From contig NZ_JANHDP010000002.1 of the NCBI RefSeq assembly GCF_024494695.1, positions 186,001-250,000 of the forward strand: a DNA stretch of 64,000 bases. Reading direction: 5' to 3'. The stretch comes from Natronoarchaeum rubrum (GTDB lineage Archaea > Halobacteriota > Halobacteria > Halobacteriales > Natronoarchaeaceae). The translations under genes were made by a program, and so were the position numbers. Positions 45,113-54,522 of the stretch are shown one piece after another. Below the pieces are notes generated by a model. That model worked only from the letters and a program-made list of their open reading frames with translations, searched no databases and was not told where the DNA came from. Each line of letters begins with the position of its first letter. The first letter of the stretch is position 1.

Positions 45113-45889
45113 CTACAGCTTCTCGAACGTCTTTTCGGCCCACGTCACCGCGTAGTCGGCGCCGCGATTCGCGTACGCCCGGTTGTCGAGCGCGCCGAAC
45201 GGATCGGGCAGTTCCTTGCCGTGCTTGATCCCGCTGCAGGCCAGTTCGGTCGCGTCGGCGAAGTCCGTCTGGCCCTGCGCGACCGACGCCGGCAGGTCCG
45301 TTAGTCGCCCCTCGATCCGCTCGCCGGCGTCCTCCCAGGCCGCGCCGAGTCGTGAGCCGTCCTCGCGCCACTGGCCGAACGTGTTGCGAGTAAAGAGCCC
45401 GACCCAGGCGTCACAGAGCGCGGCGGCGATCTGGTAGGTGCTGTTGGGATCCAGATCGACGGCGGCGTCGAGCGCGGGGTAGCGGTCCCCGAAGAACTGG
45501 ATGAAGTGCTCGGGCGCGTCGACGCCGAGTTCGACCAGCGCCTCGCCGATCAGGAAGTCGACGAACTCCTCGGAGGCTCCCTCCACGCGGGGCTTGACCA
45601 GCACGATCGGCGGGTCGGTCTGGCGGGTCCAGGCGACGCTGCCGTCGCCCGGCATCCCGATGGTGAAGTCGCTCCCGGCGTAGCGGTGGAGCAGCTGCGG
45701 CGCGTCCTCGGGAATCCACTCCTCGGAGTACGTCGCGGGGGCCAGTTCGTCGACCAGCAGCCCGAGATCCTCGGCCTGTGCGGGCGGGAGCGTCTCGAAG
45801 TCCGACTCGCAGTCGAGCACGACGGCGCCGGGGACGAGTTCGTCCCGCACGGCGGCGAGGTCCTCGGGCAGGTCGCGTTCCGAGAACAT
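45113..45889 (-). CDS. Conserved haloarchaeal protein (DUF7089-like), function unknown
   Basis: 258 residues starting MFSERDLPEDLAAVRDELVP. Mostly helical, acidic, no signal peptide or membrane segment; contains HRYAGSDFTIGMPGDGSVAW and a conserved CSGIKHGKELPDPFGALDN. The family name is recalled, not checked. Its ATG overlaps the stop of a 28-residue membrane peptide gene (TGATG), so expression is coupled. Confidence 0.82.
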   Translation of the reverse strand: MFSERDLPEDLAAVRDELVPGAVVLDCESDFETLPPAQAEDLGLLVDELAPATYSEEWIPEDAPQLLHRYAGSDFTIGMPGDGSVAWTRQTDPPIVLVKPRVEGASEEFVDFLIGEALVELGVDAPEHFIQFFGDRYPALDAAVDLDPNSTYQIAAALCDAWVGLFTRNTFGQWREDGSRLGAAWEDAGERIEGRLTDLPASVAQGQTDFADATELACSGIKHGKELPDPFGALDNRAYANRGADYAVTWAEKTFEKL

Positions 45890-45975
45890 CAGGCGAGCGT
45901 CTGGACGATCAGCACGAGCGAGAGGACGGCGGCGATGCCGACGGTTCCGATCACGATCTTGGTGGCTTGGCTCAT
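45889..45975 (-). CDS. 28-residue single-helix membrane peptide
   Basis: Encodes MSQATKIVIGTVGIAAVLSL followed by VLIVQTLA: a short polar start and one membrane helix. Its TGA overlaps the ATG of the next gene (TGATG). Short length makes prediction uncertain, but hydrophobicity, start context and coupling support a real gene. Confidence 0.68.
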   Translation of the reverse strand: MSQATKIVIGTVGIAAVLSLVLIVQTLA

Positions 45976-46023
45976 AGTCGCACGCTGGCGTCGCGGTCGC
46001 TTAAAACCTTTCAGACGCGGCGA

Positions 46024-46461
46024 CTACTCGGCGAGGGTGATCGGATCGACGCGCTCGACGAGGCCGTCGAAATCGTCGTCGAAGGATAGCACCGCGTCAA
46101 TGTTGCGTTCCTCGACCAGTGCCACCGTCGTCGCGTCGGTGAAGCTCAGGGCGTGGTCGTCGAACCGATCGAACGCCGCGACGGCGCGCTCGAAGCAGTC
46201 GGACGAGACGAACAGCAACGAAACGACATCGGGGTAGTCACCGGCACCGCGGATCCGTTCGCCCGCTTTTCGCGCTGCTTCGACTCGGCTCGTCCGGGAC
46301 AGCGTGAGCGTCACCGTCTCGTCGAACACGTAGTCGCTCGTGAACGCTTTGCCGTACCTTCCTGCGAGGAGTTCGCGCATTGCCGCCGCCGCGGCGTCGT
46401 GGCGCGGCGAGGATCGATCGTGGTGAGCGTAGAAGACGCCGGTGTCAACGAAGATGCTCAT
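46024..46461 (-). CDS. vapC: PIN-domain toxin, VapC-like ribonuclease
   Basis: 145 residues. PIN acidic residues are seen in IFVDTGVFYA, DYVFDETVTL, and SFTDATTVAL, followed by SFDDDFDGL. VapC toxins cleave RNA. It starts inside the 3' end of the antitoxin gene (17-bp overlap), the usual toxin-antitoxin arrangement. Confidence 0.92.
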   Translation of the reverse strand: MSIFVDTGVFYAHHDRSSPRHDAAAAAMRELLAGRYGKAFTSDYVFDETVTLTLSRTSRVEAARKAGERIRGAGDYPDVVSLLFVSSDCFERAVAAFDRFDDHALSFTDATTVALVEERNIDAVLSFDDDFDGLVERVDPITLAE

Positions 46462-46735
46462 CGTCGTACAACACCTCGTCGATCTCGTCTTCGTCTACTG
46501 GGTTCTCCGACGCGACCGTCCCCGACATCCATCGGTCGATCTCTTCCTCCGAGAGCCCCTCGAAGTCGTCCCTGTACGAGTCGACGAGTTCGTCCTTCGA
46601 TTCGTACGACTCCTCGACGAGTCGGTCGAGCAGTTCCTGTTGGGTGACCTTCGTTCCCGTCTCGAGCCGAATTTCGGCCTGTAACTCCTCGAGTCTGGAT
46701 TTGGCTCGCTCACTTATCTTTACTGAGGTACTCAT
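46445..46735 (-). CDS. Antitoxin of the VapC pair (ribbon-helix-helix-like)
   Basis: 96 residues starting MSTSVKISERAKSRLEELQA. The N-terminal strand-helix-helix (residues 3-45, with GTKVTQQELLDRLVEES) matches RHH-type DNA-binding antitoxins; the acidic C-terminus would wrap the toxin. Two overlapping palindromes upstream are likely its operator. Confidence 0.85.
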   Translation of the reverse strand: MSTSVKISERAKSRLEELQAEIRLETGTKVTQQELLDRLVEESYESKDELVDSYRDDFEGLSEEEIDRWMSGTVASENPVDEDEIDEVLYDDEHLR

Positions 46736-46737
46736 TA

Positions 46738-46758
46738 CTACTGAGTAGAAGATTCTAC
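46738..46758. promoter_or_regulatory. Overlapping palindromes upstream of the antitoxin gene
   Basis: CTACT-G-AGTAG (46738-46748) overlaps GTAGAA-GA-TTCTAC (46745-46758). Both are perfect and lie within 25 bp of the antitoxin ATG, where a RHH antitoxin would repress its own operon. The hemB promoter, divergent, is next to it. Confidence 0.65.
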
Positions 46759-46858
46759 CGGTTAAGCATTTCCACGCTTCGCGATGAGTTACGAGGGCGA
46801 CGACAGTGACAGCGCGACGAACGACGAGAATTTCACCGTCCCGTCCGTAGCCCGGATC

Positions 46859-47839
46859 ATGAACTTCACCGATCGCCCGCGCCGGCTCCGCCGCGACGGC
46901 GTCCGCGAGCTGGTCAGCGAAACCAGCCTGGCGCCCGAGGATCTGATCGCGCCGGTGTTCGTCGACGCGACCACGGACGAGCGGGTCCCGATCCAGTCGA
47001 TGCCGGGCCACGAGCGCGTGCCGATCGACCAGGCGGTCGACCGCGTCGAGGAGGTCCTCGCGACGGGCGTCGAGGCGGTGATGCTCTTCGGCATCCCCGA
47101 GTCCAAGGACGCGCAGGGCTCTCGCGCCTGGGCCGAGGACGGCGTCGTGCAGGAGGCGACGCGCCGGATCACCGCCGAGACTGACGCCTACGTCATCACG
47201 GACGTCTGTCTCTGTGAGTACACCGACCACGGCCACTGCGGCGTCGTCGAGGAGACGGCCGCCGAGGATCCGGACCTCACGGTGAAAAACGACGAGACGC
47301 TCGACTTGCTCGGCAAGATCGCCGTCTCGCAGGCCGAGGCGGGCGCCGAGATGGTCGCGCCCTCCAGCATGACCGACGGGATGGTCGGGGCGATCCGCGA
47401 GGCGTTAGACGACGCCGGGTTCTCCGACGTGCCGATCATGAGCTACGCCGCCAAGTACGAGAGCAGTTTCTACGGCCCATTCAGAGACGCCGCAGACGGC
47501 GCGCCGGCCTTTGGCGATCGGCGTCACTACCAGATGGACCCCGCGAACCGCGAGGAGGCTACCCGCGAAGTTCGGCTGGACGTCGAGCAGGGCGCCGACG
47601 TGCTGATGGTCAAGCCCGCGCTGCCGTACCTCGACATCGTCCGCGACGTCGACCGCGAGTTCGACTACCCCGTCGCGGCGTACAACGTCAGCGGCGAGTA
47701 CGCCATGCTTCACGCCGCCGCCGAGAAGGGCTGGCTCGATCTGGACGCCGCCGCGACCGAGTCGCTGCTGTCGATCAAGCGCGCCGGCGCCGATCTGATT
47801 CTCACCTACTTCGCCGAGGACGTGGCGCGGCGGCTGTAG
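46859..47839 (+). CDS. hemB: Delta-aminolevulinic acid dehydratase (porphobilinogen synthase)
   Basis: 326 residues. Zinc-site cysteines in VCLCEYTDHGHCG, active-site lysines in MSYAAKYESSFYGPF and LMVKPALPYLD. It condenses two ALA molecules to porphobilinogen. The ATG at 46859 (MNFTDRPRRLRRDG) agrees with related enzymes; an upstream ATG at 46784 would add 25 acidic residues. Confidence 0.95.
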   Translation: MNFTDRPRRLRRDGVRELVSETSLAPEDLIAPVFVDATTDERVPIQSMPGHERVPIDQAVDRVEEVLATGVEAVMLFGIPESKDAQGSRAWAEDGVVQEATRRITAETDAYVITDVCLCEYTDHGHCGVVEETAAEDPDLTVKNDETLDLLGKIAVSQAEAGAEMVAPSSMTDGMVGAIREALDDAGFSDVPIMSYAAKYESSFYGPFRDAADGAPAFGDRRHYQMDPANREEATREVRLDVEQGADVLMVKPALPYLDIVRDVDREFDYPVAAYNVSGEYAMLHAAAEKGWLDLDAAATESLLSIKRAGADLILTYFAEDVARRL

Positions 47840-47900
47840 CGCGCGTTCGGATTCGGCTGCGGGCGATAATTTTAACAGTTGACAGTTTGAACGCGAACTC

Positions 47901-49109
47901 ATGACTTTCCTGTCACGTCGCGACCTGCTCCGCCGGGCCGGCGCGGGCGCCGCCGCGTCGTCGCTCGGTGCCCTCGCGGGCTGTTCGGGCGTGCTCCCGT
48001 CGGACGACGCTCCCGAGCCCGACACCGCGCTGGCGCCCGATCGCGACCCGACGTATCGGCGGTGGGTTCCCTCCCCCGAGGTTCCAGAGGATGGACTGGA
48101 TTTCGTCGGCTACTGGTATCTCGACGTTCGCGCGCTGCGAGCGCACGAGGATCAGCTTCCCGAGTCGCTGTACAAACGGTTTGCAAACGTTCGTGGCGGG
48201 CAGGACGCTTTCGGGATCGCCTTCGAGGACATCGAGGCGGTGATCAATCCGATGCCGCTCTGGACCTCCGTCGTCGTCGGCTCGTACGACGCCGACGCCG
48301 TCGTCGAGACGTTGCTCGGAACGGGCTACGAGGAGATGGGAACCCGCGGCGAGTTCACGCTGTTCGAGGGGACGCTTGGCCAGCGTGCCGCCGTGAAGGA
48401 TGGTGCGGTGATCTGGACGCACGAACTGTACGGCAACGATCTTCTCGAGGCTGTGATCGACGCACACCGCGGCGAGGTCCCGCGGTTACACGAGTACAGC
48501 GATGCCGCCGCCGCGCTGACCGAGGCTATCGGTCGCCCGGATCGAATCCAGAGCAGCGTCGGCGTCGACGCCGAGGAGAGACTCGAAATCACTCGTGCAA
48601 ACGGGTACGCACAGCTCGCCGACTTCGACGGCGAGCGGAGCCACGAATCGTTCGTGGTGCAGTTCCCCGAAGCCCAGCAGGCCGAGGCGCTCGACGAATC
48701 GGTGCTACGCGACGCGGTCGGCGATCGGTTGTCGGGTGGCGGCGTCGACGCGGTTCGGACGGACGGCCGGAGAATCCGCCTCGACGGGACGACGCCGACC
48801 GCGGAGTTCGGCGCCGATGTCGATGGAACGACGGAGCCGGTCGTCACCTGGACGGTCGAGTACGACGCGTTCGCCTCGAAGCTGACCGTCGAGCACGCCG
48901 CCGGCGATCCGGTCGACGCGGATCGGCTAACGCTCGAAACCGACGTCGGCGACTCGTACGATCGGCAGTTCGCCGACGAGTACGAGACCGTCGGCCCCGA
49001 GGACTCGGTGACGCTCTTTACCGACGAGCCGTTGCGAATCCGCTGGCGCTCGGAGAGCGGCACGTTCATCCGACAGTTCGATCCGTCCGATAGCGCGTCT
49101 CCGCGATAG
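47901..49109 (+). CDS. Tat-exported lipoprotein, function unknown (paralog A)
   Basis: 402 residues. Tat motif SRRDLLRRAGAGAAASSLGA followed by lipobox LAGC. Mature part begins after a short acidic linker and has a TALAPDRDPTYRRWVPSP block shared with the next gene. The rest is predicted alpha/beta, with no catalytic motif that I recognise. TTTTAAC about 25 bp before the ATG is a probable TATA box. Confidence 0.83.
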   Translation: MTFLSRRDLLRRAGAGAAASSLGALAGCSGVLPSDDAPEPDTALAPDRDPTYRRWVPSPEVPEDGLDFVGYWYLDVRALRAHEDQLPESLYKRFANVRGGQDAFGIAFEDIEAVINPMPLWTSVVVGSYDADAVVETLLGTGYEEMGTRGEFTLFEGTLGQRAAVKDGAVIWTHELYGNDLLEAVIDAHRGEVPRLHEYSDAAAALTEAIGRPDRIQSSVGVDAEERLEITRANGYAQLADFDGERSHESFVVQFPEAQQAEALDESVLRDAVGDRLSGGGVDAVRTDGRRIRLDGTTPTAEFGADVDGTTEPVVTWTVEYDAFASKLTVEHAAGDPVDADRLTLETDVGDSYDRQFADEYETVGPEDSVTLFTDEPLRIRWRSESGTFIRQFDPSDSASPR

Positions 49110-49161
49110 AATTCCCAAAGTAGGCGGTGGTTTTAAGATAAAATGCCTGAAACAAGCGTTC

Positions 49162-50337
49162 ATGGCTTACCTGTCACGCCGCAAACTTCTTCGGCGATCG
49201 GGCGCGGCGCTCGGCGTCGGCGTGCTGACGGCGTCGAGCGGCACGGCGACGGTGACACCGGGGACGGCGCTGGCGCCGGATCGCGCGCCGACCTACCGGC
49301 GGTGGCTTCCGGCCCCTCGGACGTTCCGCGACGCGGACGACTACTTCGCGCGCTACGTCGACGTCGCGACGATTCGCGCCCACGACGACGTTTCGGTCGG
49401 CGAGGCTCGAGGGCTGGGGTACGCCCTGGGGCCGCCGGATCACCTCGGAATCCCGGAGGGGAGCGTCGACGAAGTGATCCAGGCCGGGCTGTATCTGGGC
49501 GGTGTCGTGCTCGGGACGTTTGACGCCGACGCCGTCGTCGAAACGCTACTGGGGAGTAGCTACGAGCGGGTCGGCGAGTACGGCGGCTACGACCGGTTCG
49601 AAGGGTCGCTCGGTCAGCGTGTAGCCGTTCGCGAGAGCGCCGTCGTCTGGGCCAGCGAGCGGCTCTCGGGGGAATACGTCGAAGCGACGATCGACGCCCG
49701 AAGTGGCGACGCGCCCCGGTATCACGAGGAACGCGACGCGTTTGCGGCGCTCACGGAGCGGATCGGTCGACCGACGGTACTCACGACCTCTGCGGGCGAT
49801 CGTGCGATCACCGAAGGACCCCACACGAACGCTACGGGACACGCACTGCTGTGGTTGCTCGACGGCGCTGACGCCCACCGCACGCAACTGCTACAGTTTC
49901 CCGACTCCGAGGCGGCGGGGGCGGTCGACCGGGCGAAGTTCCGCCGGGGCTCGCTGGGCGGAGCGTTCACGCCCCCGCATATCGCGGTCCGCCAGAGCGG
50001 TCGGTCGGTCCGTCTCGACGGGACGGTCGGCGTCGCCGAGTTCGCCGAACGGGCCGTGGACGGCGCGACGCCGGCCGTGACGTGGGCAGTCGATCACGAT
50101 CCGGCCGCAGACGAGGCGACGATCGAACACGCCGCGGGCGACGCCGTAGACGCCGCGACGCTGACGCTCGAAACGCTCGGCGGCGAGACCGAGCGGCAGT
50201 TCGCCGACGAGTACGGGACGGTCGAACCGGGGGACGCGATCACGGTTGCCTACGACGCGCCGAACGACGGCGCCCTCCGGATCGTGGTCGGTGACGGGTC
50301 CGCCGTGTACACGCGACGGTTCGATCCTGCGGAGTAA
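49162..50337 (+). CDS. Tat-exported protein, function unknown (paralog B)
   Basis: 391 residues, clear paralog of the preceding gene (TALAPDRAPTYRRWLPAP, DADAVVETLLGSSYE, FEGSLGQRVAV, LTLETLGGETERQFADEYGT). Tat motif SRRKLLRRSGAALGVGV but no lipobox cysteine, so this copy should be released or otherwise attached. A separate TATA-like TTTTAAGATAAAA lies about 25 bp upstream, so both copies may have their own promoter. Confidence 0.83.
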   Translation: MAYLSRRKLLRRSGAALGVGVLTASSGTATVTPGTALAPDRAPTYRRWLPAPRTFRDADDYFARYVDVATIRAHDDVSVGEARGLGYALGPPDHLGIPEGSVDEVIQAGLYLGGVVLGTFDADAVVETLLGSSYERVGEYGGYDRFEGSLGQRVAVRESAVVWASERLSGEYVEATIDARSGDAPRYHEERDAFAALTERIGRPTVLTTSAGDRAITEGPHTNATGHALLWLLDGADAHRTQLLQFPDSEAAGAVDRAKFRRGSLGGAFTPPHIAVRQSGRSVRLDGTVGVAEFAERAVDGATPAVTWAVDHDPAADEATIEHAAGDAVDAATLTLETLGGETERQFADEYGTVEPGDAITVAYDAPNDGALRIVVGDGSAVYTRRFDPAE

Positions 50338-50349
50338 CGCGACGCCGAC

Positions 50350-50826
50350 CTACCCCTGCTCGTAGCCACACTCCGTACATTCGAGTTCGAACTGTCCGCT
50401 CGCGAATCCCACGTCCTGCGTGGTCTCGTCCTCGCACTCCGGACAGTACGCCCGCGAGTACAGTTCGTCCCAGTCGTGGCTGGCGCCCGGCGCGCCGATC
50501 GCCCAGCCGACGACGCGCTCCTCGTCCTCGTTCGAGCCCTTCTGGAACTCGCCGGGCGGGAACCGGATCAGCTCGCCGGCCCCGACGTCGACCGTCTCGC
50601 GGTCGACGCCGACCTCGAACGTCGCGGTGCCGGCCTCGACGTAGAAGATCTCTTCTTGATCCTCGTGGGTGTGGAGCGCGCCCGAGAAGGACTCGCCGGG
50701 TTCGAGCTCGAAGTAGTTCATCGCGACGTCGGTCGTGCCGAGCGCGCGCGAGACCGGTTTCCGGACGCTGTGGACTCGCATCGGGTTGATCTCCGTCTCG
50801 ACGCTCTCGATCGCGACTTTCTCCAT
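50350..50826 (-). CDS. Cupin-domain protein with C-terminal zinc ribbon
   Basis: 158 residues. The cupin motif 1 appears as HTHEDQEEIFYVEAGTATFEVG and motif 2 as GELIRFPPGEFQKG. The C-terminus carries CPECEDE...CTECGYEQG, a zinc ribbon. Cupins bind metals or small acids; the activity is unknown. ATG 50826 preferred to GTG 50832. Confidence 0.85.
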   Translation of the reverse strand: MEKVAIESVETEINPMRVHSVRKPVSRALGTTDVAMNYFELEPGESFSGALHTHEDQEEIFYVEAGTATFEVGVDRETVDVGAGELIRFPPGEFQKGSNEDEERVVGWAIGAPGASHDWDELYSRAYCPECEDETTQDVGFASGQFELECTECGYEQG

Positions 50827-51140
50827 GCCCACAGGTCCGTCCCGCTGGGCAATAAACGTACCCCGAGTTCAGTGTTGTACTCGCTCGCGTATCGGCGGGC
50901 CCGCCCGCTGCGCGCTCGCGGCGAGACGCGCCGGGTAAGGAAACGGTCGTTCGGCGCCGACGATCTCGACTGTACGACCGTCCAAAAGTTATACCGAGTG
51001 ACGGACGAGTTCGTCCGACGAACGTCCTTATATACGTATAACGTACTATTACTTCGAGAGATTTCCAATTAGGAGGTTCGATTATAGACGAACGTCAACG
51101 CTAATCCTTATATTGGTGTGCTTCCTGAATCTCAATCGTG
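50827..51140. other. Regulatory intergenic region upstream of amt
   Basis: Contains two palindromes: CGGACGA-GT-TCGTCCG (51002-51017) and TATACGTATA (51031-51040), and a TATA box CTTATATT at 51107-51114. The AT-rich run 51027-51115 contrasts with flanking GC-rich DNA. No gene is seen. Confidence 0.6.
51107..51114 (+). promoter_or_regulatory. TATA box for the amt transcript
   Basis: CTTATATT lies 27-34 bp before the ATG at 51141, not before the amt ATG at 51233. The transcript would start almost exactly at the small upstream frame. Confidence 0.6.
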
Positions 51141-51239
51141 ATGCAGAACACGATCGTTCGGAATACGAGTGAATTGGTGGACGACTACGGGTCCTCGCCC
51201 CCGAGGACCACGCGGTCCGTGGAGGTGGCAGCATGGTAG
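51141..51239 (+). CDS. Possible leader peptide (uORF) coupled to amt
   Basis: 32 codons, [20 protein letters not shown] followed by [12 protein letters not shown], stopping 7 bp inside the amt gene. Its position behind the TATA box fits a leaderless start. GGAGGTGG within it serves as ribosome-binding site for amt. It may regulate or couple amt translation; it could also be a fortuitous frame in a leader. Confidence 0.45.
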   Translation: MQNTIVRNTSELVDDYGSSPPRTTRSVEVAAW

Positions 51240-52945
51240 CGCCGCTGCAGGTCGATCCGACGGTGCTCGCCGAGGGTATCAACCTCATGTGGGTACTGGT
51301 CGTGTCGTTCCTGATCTTCTTCATGCACGCTGGCTTCGCGATGCTGGAGGCCGGTCAGGTGCGTTCGAAGAACGTCGCGAACCAGCTGACGAAGAACCTG
51401 CTGACCTGGAGCGTCGGCGTGACGGTGTTCTTCCTCATCGGTGCGGGCGTCTCGTCGCTGGTCGGCGGAAGCGGGTTCTCGCCCGCCTTCGCCGCCGAGA
51501 GCGCTAACGACTGGGTCAGCTGGCTGTTCGGCGCCGTCTTCGCGATGACGGCGGCGACGATCGTCTCCGGCGCAGTCGCCGGCCGCGCGAAGCTCCGCGC
51601 GTACGTCAGCTACACGTTCCTGCTGGCGGCGGTCATCTACCCGGTCGTCACCGGCCTGACGTGGGCCGGCGAGATCATCGCGATCAACGGCGTCGTGTTC
51701 CAGGACTTCGCCGGCGGTATGATCGTCCACGGGATGGGCGGCGTTGCCGGGCTCACGGCAGCGTGGGTGCTCGGTCCGCGCATGGACCGATACAACGAGG
51801 ACGGCTCGGTCAACGTCATTCCCGGTCACTCGCTGACGTTCGCCGTGCTGGGGACGCTGATCCTGGCCTTCGGCTGGTACGGATTCAACGTCGGCACCGC
51901 CGCGACGGTGTTCGCCGTCGAGGACGGCGCGCTCGTTCTCGGCGCCTTCGAGACCGTCGGCCGCGTCGCGATGACGACGACGATCGCGATGGCCTGCGGC
52001 GCCATCGGGGCCGGCGCGGTCGCGCTGCTGAAAACGGGCAAAGTTGACACGCTATACGTCGCGAACGGCCTGCTGGCCGGCCTGGTCGGGATCACCGCGA
52101 TCCCCGACACCACCACTTGGTGGGGCGCCTTCGTGGTCGGCGGCCTCGCCGGCGCGCAGCTCCCGATCGTCTTCGGCTTCGTCGAGAAGCGCCTGAAGAT
52201 CGACGACGTCTGTGCGGTGTTCCCGGTCCACGGCTCGGCCGGCATCCTCGGTACGCTGCTGTTCCCCTTCGTGGCCACCTCGGCCGCACTCGAGGGAACG
52301 AGTATCGCCGAAGCGTTCGCCGTCCAGCTCCTGGGCGTTTCCGTCATCGCGCTCTGGACCGTCGTCGCGACCGCCGCGGTGTTCGGCGCGCTCAAGCTCG
52401 CCGGGCAGGCTCGGGTCACCCCCGAGCACGAGCGTGACGGGCTGGACGTCTCCGAACACGGCGTCGACACCTACCCCGAGTTCGGCAAACCCGACGTCGC
52501 GACCGACGGCGGTCAGCGCTCCTCCGGAGCGCAGACCTCGTCGGAGCTGCGCTCTGACGGCGGCAAGGAGATCCGCACCGACGGTGGCGTCGAGAAAGAA
52601 CGCGACATCAAGATGGTCATGGCGATAATCCGCCCCGACCGCCTCGGCGAGGTCAAGAAGCAACTCGCCGAAGCGGGCGCACCCTCGCTGACGGTGACCA
52701 ACGTCTCCGGCCGCGGCAGCCAGCCCGCGAAGAAGGGCCAGTGGCGCGGCGAGGAGTACACGGTCGACCTCCACCAGAAGGTCAAGCTCGAGTGCGTCGT
52801 CGCGGACACGCCGGTCGACGAGGTCGTCGAGGCGATCCGCGAGGGCGCCAACACGGGCGAGCCCGGCGACGGCAAAATATTCGTGCTGCCGGTCGACGAC
52901 GCGCTGCAGGTCCGCACCGGTAACAGAGGGCCCGACGCAGTGTAG
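51233..52945 (+). CDS. amt: Ammonium transporter Amt fused to a PII (GlnK) domain
   Basis: 570 residues. The Amt channel (about residues 1-415, roughly 11 helices) has family blocks [25 protein letters not shown] and [14 protein letters not shown] hydrophilic linker (~415-457) leads to a complete PII domain from residue 458: [19 protein letters not shown]-loop with [19 protein letters not shown], then KVKLECVV and [13 protein letters not shown] normally is a separate protein that blocks Amt according to ATP/ADP and 2-oxoglutarate; here it is tethered. Ribosome-binding site GGAGGTGG precedes the ATG. Confidence 0.95.
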   Translation: MVAPLQVDPTVLAEGINLMWVLVVSFLIFFMHAGFAMLEAGQVRSKNVANQLTKNLLTWSVGVTVFFLIGAGVSSLVGGSGFSPAFAAESANDWVSWLFGAVFAMTAATIVSGAVAGRAKLRAYVSYTFLLAAVIYPVVTGLTWAGEIIAINGVVFQDFAGGMIVHGMGGVAGLTAAWVLGPRMDRYNEDGSVNVIPGHSLTFAVLGTLILAFGWYGFNVGTAATVFAVEDGALVLGAFETVGRVAMTTTIAMACGAIGAGAVALLKTGKVDTLYVANGLLAGLVGITAIPDTTTWWGAFVVGGLAGAQLPIVFGFVEKRLKIDDVCAVFPVHGSAGILGTLLFPFVATSAALEGTSIAEAFAVQLLGVSVIALWTVVATAAVFGALKLAGQARVTPEHERDGLDVSEHGVDTYPEFGKPDVATDGGQRSSGAQTSSELRSDGGKEIRTDGGVEKERDIKMVMAIIRPDRLGEVKKQLAEAGAPSLTVTNVSGRGSQPAKKGQWRGEEYTVDLHQKVKLECVVADTPVDEVVEAIREGANTGEPGDGKIFVLPVDDALQVRTGNRGPDAV

Positions 52946-53168
52946 GGCCGCCACGCCCCGGTCTGGTCCGGCACGACGCCTTCGGTCCGTTGCCTCTGCT
53001 TCGCTTTGGCCGTTCTCGCGACCGGCTCGCGGGTGGCGCCCGCGCCCGCGTCGCACCCTTTCTCGCAGCTTTTTTCGACGTCCGATAGCTTCGCTTCGGA
53101 CCGCCGTTCGACGCCACTGCCTCGCTGGCTTCGGTACTGACTTTACGCGCGAGCGCCACCGTGCGAGC

Positions 53169-54506
53169 ATGAACCACGACCGCTCTCGCGACCTGTACGA
53201 CCGGGCGCTGTCGGCGATTCCGGGCGGCGTCAACTCCTCCGTTCGGGCGATCCGCCCGTATCCGTTCTTTGTCCAGCGCGGCGACGGCGGCCACGTCGTC
53301 GACGCCGACGGCAACCGCTATCTCGATTTCGTCAACGGCTACGGCCCGCTGCTGTACGGCCACGATCTTCCGGATCCGGTGCAGGCCGCGGTTCAGTCGG
53401 CGGTCAGCGAGGGGCCGATGTACGGCGCCCCGACCGAGGTCGAGGTCGATCTCGCGGAGTTCGTCGCCCGCCACGTCCCGAGCGTCGAGATGACCCGGTT
53501 CGTCAACTCCGGCACGGAAGCGACCGTTTCGGCGGTTCGGCTGGCGCGGGGCTACACCGGCCGGGACAAGATCGTCGTCATGCAGGGCGGCTACCACGGC
53601 GCTCAGGAGTCGACGCTCGTCGAGGGGTCGGCCGAGAACCCACAGCCGAGCACCGCCGGCGTCCCCGAGGAGTTCGCCGAGCACACGCTGCCCGTGCCGT
53701 TCAACGACTTCGACGCGATCCACGAGGCGTTCGAGGCCCACGGCGACGAGATCGCGGCCGTGCTCACCGAGCCGATGCTCGGGAACTCGGGCATCGTGAT
53801 GCCGGAAGACGGCTACCTGGAGACGCTGCGCGACGTCACCGAGGACCGCGGCGCGTTGCTGATCTTCGACGAAGTCATCACGGGTTTCCGCGTCGGCGGC
53901 CTCCAGTGCGCCCAGGGGAAGTTCGGCGTCACGCCCGACGTGACGACGTTCGGCAAGATCGTCGGCGGCGGCTTCCCCGTCGGTGCGATCGGCGGCCCCG
54001 CCGAGATAATCGAACAGTTCACTCCGAGCGGCGACGTGTTCCAGGCCGGCACGTTCTCGGGGCACCCGGTCACGATGGCCGCGGGCTACGAGTCGCTCAA
54101 GTACGCCGCCGAGAACGACGTGTACGAGCACGTCAACGAGCTGGGCGAGACGCTTCGGCGCGGTCTGACCGAGATCATCCACGATCAGGCGCCCCAGTAC
54201 ACGGTCGCCGGCACGGACAGCATGTTCAAGGTCATGTTCACGCGCGAGGGGCCCGACGCGACCGACGGGCACTGCGAGGCCGGCTGCGAGCAGCGTCCCG
54301 ACTGCCCGCGCTACGACTACTGCCCGAAGAACGCGGCCGACGTCGCCGACTGCGACACCGAGCGCTGGGAGCGGCTGTTCTGGCCCGCGATGAAGGAGCG
54401 AGGCGTGTTCCTGACGCCGAACCAGTTCGAGTCGCAGTTCGTCAGCTACGCCCACACCGAGGAAGACGTCGAGACGGCGCTCGACGCGTACCGGGAAGCG
54501 CTGTAG
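53169..54506 (+). CDS. hemL: Glutamate-1-semialdehyde 2,1-aminomutase
   Basis: 445 residues. PLP lysine in [15 protein letters not shown], with GGVNSSVRA at the N-terminus and [11 protein letters not shown]. It forms ALA from glutamate semialdehyde. Near the C-terminus there is a Cys-rich insertion ([18 protein letters not shown] and a further Cys) not found in classical enzymes, a possible metal site. Start ATG 53169. Confidence 0.96.
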   Translation: MNHDRSRDLYDRALSAIPGGVNSSVRAIRPYPFFVQRGDGGHVVDADGNRYLDFVNGYGPLLYGHDLPDPVQAAVQSAVSEGPMYGAPTEVEVDLAEFVARHVPSVEMTRFVNSGTEATVSAVRLARGYTGRDKIVVMQGGYHGAQESTLVEGSAENPQPSTAGVPEEFAEHTLPVPFNDFDAIHEAFEAHGDEIAAVLTEPMLGNSGIVMPEDGYLETLRDVTEDRGALLIFDEVITGFRVGGLQCAQGKFGVTPDVTTFGKIVGGGFPVGAIGGPAEIIEQFTPSGDVFQAGTFSGHPVTMAAGYESLKYAAENDVYEHVNELGETLRRGLTEIIHDQAPQYTVAGTDSMFKVMFTREGPDATDGHCEAGCEQRPDCPRYDYCPKNAADVADCDTERWERLFWPAMKERGVFLTPNQFESQFVSYAHTEEDVETALDAYREAL

Positions 54507-54522
54507 GCGTCGCGACGCCGCC

